Shown: piece by piece, positions 5,526 to 6,509 of the stretch
How the letters are laid out: every line of letters begins with the position of its first letter
Numbering within the stretch: position 1 is the stretch's first letter
NCBI GenBank assembly: GCA_016844415.1
Contig: JAENIX010000053.1
Span: forward strand, 1-6,509
Source of the DNA: Actinomycetota bacterium
GTDB taxonomy: Bacteria; Desulfobacterota; Deferrimicrobia; Deferrimicrobiales; Deferrimicrobiaceae
Direction of reading: 5' to 3'
Length of the DNA stretch: 6,509 nt
Program-made: the position numbers and the translations under genes
The notes under the pieces: model-generated
The model's input: the letters and a program-made list of their open reading frames with translations, nothing else
Database searches by the model: none
Told to the model about the DNA's origin: nothing

Positions 5526-6509
5526 ATGAAAAGCAAAGTCAGGATTTCAGGGACGGTCAAGGTCCCCGGAGACAAGTCGATCAGCCATCGCGCCGTGCTG
5601 CTTTCCTCCATTGCGGAGGGAGAGAGCCATATCCGCGGTTTTCTTAACGCCGGGGACACGCTCTCCACGGTGGGCATGGTGCGCGCCCTCGGGGTGGAGG
5701 TCCGGCAGGAATCCGAGACGGTGCTGCGCGTGGCGGGACGCGGCCTCAAGGGGCTCTCCGAGCCGGAAGACGTCATCGACGCCGGGAATTCCGGCACGAC
5801 GATGCGCATCGGCGCGGGGATCCTCGCCGCCCAGCCGTTCATCTCCATCGTGACGGGAGACCCTTATCTGCGCCGCCGGCCGATGAAACGTATCGTGGAG
5901 CCTCTCGTTAAAATGGGCGCGGCGATCTCCGGGCGGAAGGGGGGCACTCTCCCGCCGCTGTGCATCCGGGGAGGAAATCTTTCCGGGATCCGGCACGAGA
6001 TGACGGTGGCATCCGCGCAGGTGAAGTCGTCGATTCTCCTGGCGGGTCTTTTCGCCGAGGGCCCCACCACCATCGTCGAACCTCTCCCTTCACGGGACCA
6101 CACCGAGAGGATGCTCACCGCGATGGGGGCGAAGATCGAGTGTTTGGGAAACGAGATAACGGTCCATACGGCGGACCGCCTTCGGCCGATTTCGATCGAC
6201 ATCCCCGGGGACATATCCTCGGCGGCGTTCTTCATGGTGCTCGCCGCGTCGGTACCCGGCGCCAACCTGCTGCTGGACGGCGTCGGCGTGAACCCGTTGC
6301 GCACGGGACTTATAAACGTCCTGCGAAGGATGGGGGCGGAGATACAGCTCGAGACGCTTCGGATGGAAGGCCTCGAGCCGGTGGCCGATATCGAGGTCCA
6401 GGGATTCGAACTGACCGGAACGGAAATATTCCCGGAGGAGATACCGGGGTTGATCGACGAGGTCCCCGCGCTTTGCGTGGCCGCGGCGCTTGCCGAGGGC
6501 CGCACCGTC
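5526..6509 (+). CDS. aroA: 3-phosphoshikimate 1-carboxyvinyltransferase (EPSP synthase), 3' end outside window
   Basis: AroA transfers the enolpyruvyl group of PEP to shikimate 3-phosphate, giving EPSP, which chorismate synthase then converts to chorismate. The window holds 328 codons of an expected 430 or so. Visible motifs are VPGDKSISHRA (PEP-binding Lys17), DAGNSGTTMRI (85-95), GDPYLRRRPM (111-120), ASAQVKSSILLAG, SRDHTERML, IPGDISSAAFF and, near the edge, LIDEVPAL with the catalytic-type Asp311. GNSGTT followed by M-R-I, where class I enzymes have NAGTAMRP, resembles Bacillus-type class II enzymes, a group often less sensitive to glyphosate; this is inference from motifs only. ATG 5526 follows the tyrA stop by four bases. 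There is no good Shine-Dalgarno sequence (only GGGACGG at 5508-5514), so initiation probably relies on ribosomes finishing tyrA. No earlier in-frame start exists close by. Confidence 0.96.
   Translation, partial: MKSKVRISGTVKVPGDKSISHRAVLLSSIAEGESHIRGFLNAGDTLSTVGMVRALGVEVRQESETVLRVAGRGLKGLSEPEDVIDAGNSGTTMRIGAGILAAQPFISIVTGDPYLRRRPMKRIVEPLVKMGAAISGRKGGTLPPLCIRGGNLSGIRHEMTVASAQVKSSILLAGLFAEGPTTIVEPLPSRDHTERMLTAMGAKIECLGNEITVHTADRLRPISIDIPGDISSAAFFMVLAASVPGANLLLDGVGVNPLRTGLINVLRRMGAEIQLETLRMEGLEPVADIEVQGFELTGTEIFPEEIPGLIDEVPALCVAAALAEGRTV

Noticed and set aside
4736..5848. Long minus-strand open frame (370 codons) opposite tyrA and aroA
   Set aside because: Low-complexity Pro/Arg/Ala-rich translation opposite two clear genes; a base-composition artefact.

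Overview
The window is a densely packed run of seven housekeeping genes, all on the + strand, from a GC-rich bacterium. It covers DNA mismatch repair (the 3' end of mutL), tRNA modification (miaA), fatty-acid synthesis (accA) and aromatic amino-acid synthesis (pheA, aroF, tyrA and the first three quarters of aroA). Every gene is intact apart from the two cut by the window edges. I see no frameshift, insertion sequence, tRNA, rRNA, CRISPR array or phage gene.

Layout: mutL ends at 569, and miaA (592-1509) follows after a 22-base gap. The 47-base gap before accA (1557-2531) is the only markedly AT-rich intergenic stretch. It holds a possible promoter and several nested inverted repeats, so it is the best candidate for a new transcription unit. 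accA and pheA (2528-3601) overlap by four bases (GTGA). pheA and aroF (3660-4682) are separated by 58 bases containing a GC-rich inverted repeat followed by a strong Shine-Dalgarno sequence. aroF, tyrA (4685-5521) and aroA (from 5526, running off the end) are 2 and 4 bases apart, which suggests translational coupling.

How the genes work together: AroF makes DAHP, the first compound of the shikimate pathway, and AroA makes EPSP two steps before the end product chorismate. PheA (fused chorismate mutase and prephenate dehydratase with an ACT domain) takes chorismate to phenylpyruvate for Phe, and TyrA oxidises prephenate for Tyr. The block therefore holds an entry step, a late step and both branches. 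Allosteric control is visible in two proteins: the ACT domain of PheA and the N-terminal ferredoxin-like domain of AroF. AccA supplies one subunit of the acetyl-CoA carboxylase carboxyltransferase and has no direct link to the aromatic pathway.

Organism: the pheA-aroF-tyrA-aroA order, the type I-beta DAHP synthase, the endonuclease-type MutL and the high GC content resemble Desulfuromonadales/Geobacter-like Desulfobacterota or a related uncultured lineage. This is inference from memory of gene order, not a search result. I found no evidence of a previously undescribed system. The points worth a second look are small: regulatory-looking sequence before accA and before aroF, a changed residue in the MutL endonuclease motif, an AT-rich rare-codon patch inside accA, and the joining of blocks that I recall as separate in Geobacter.
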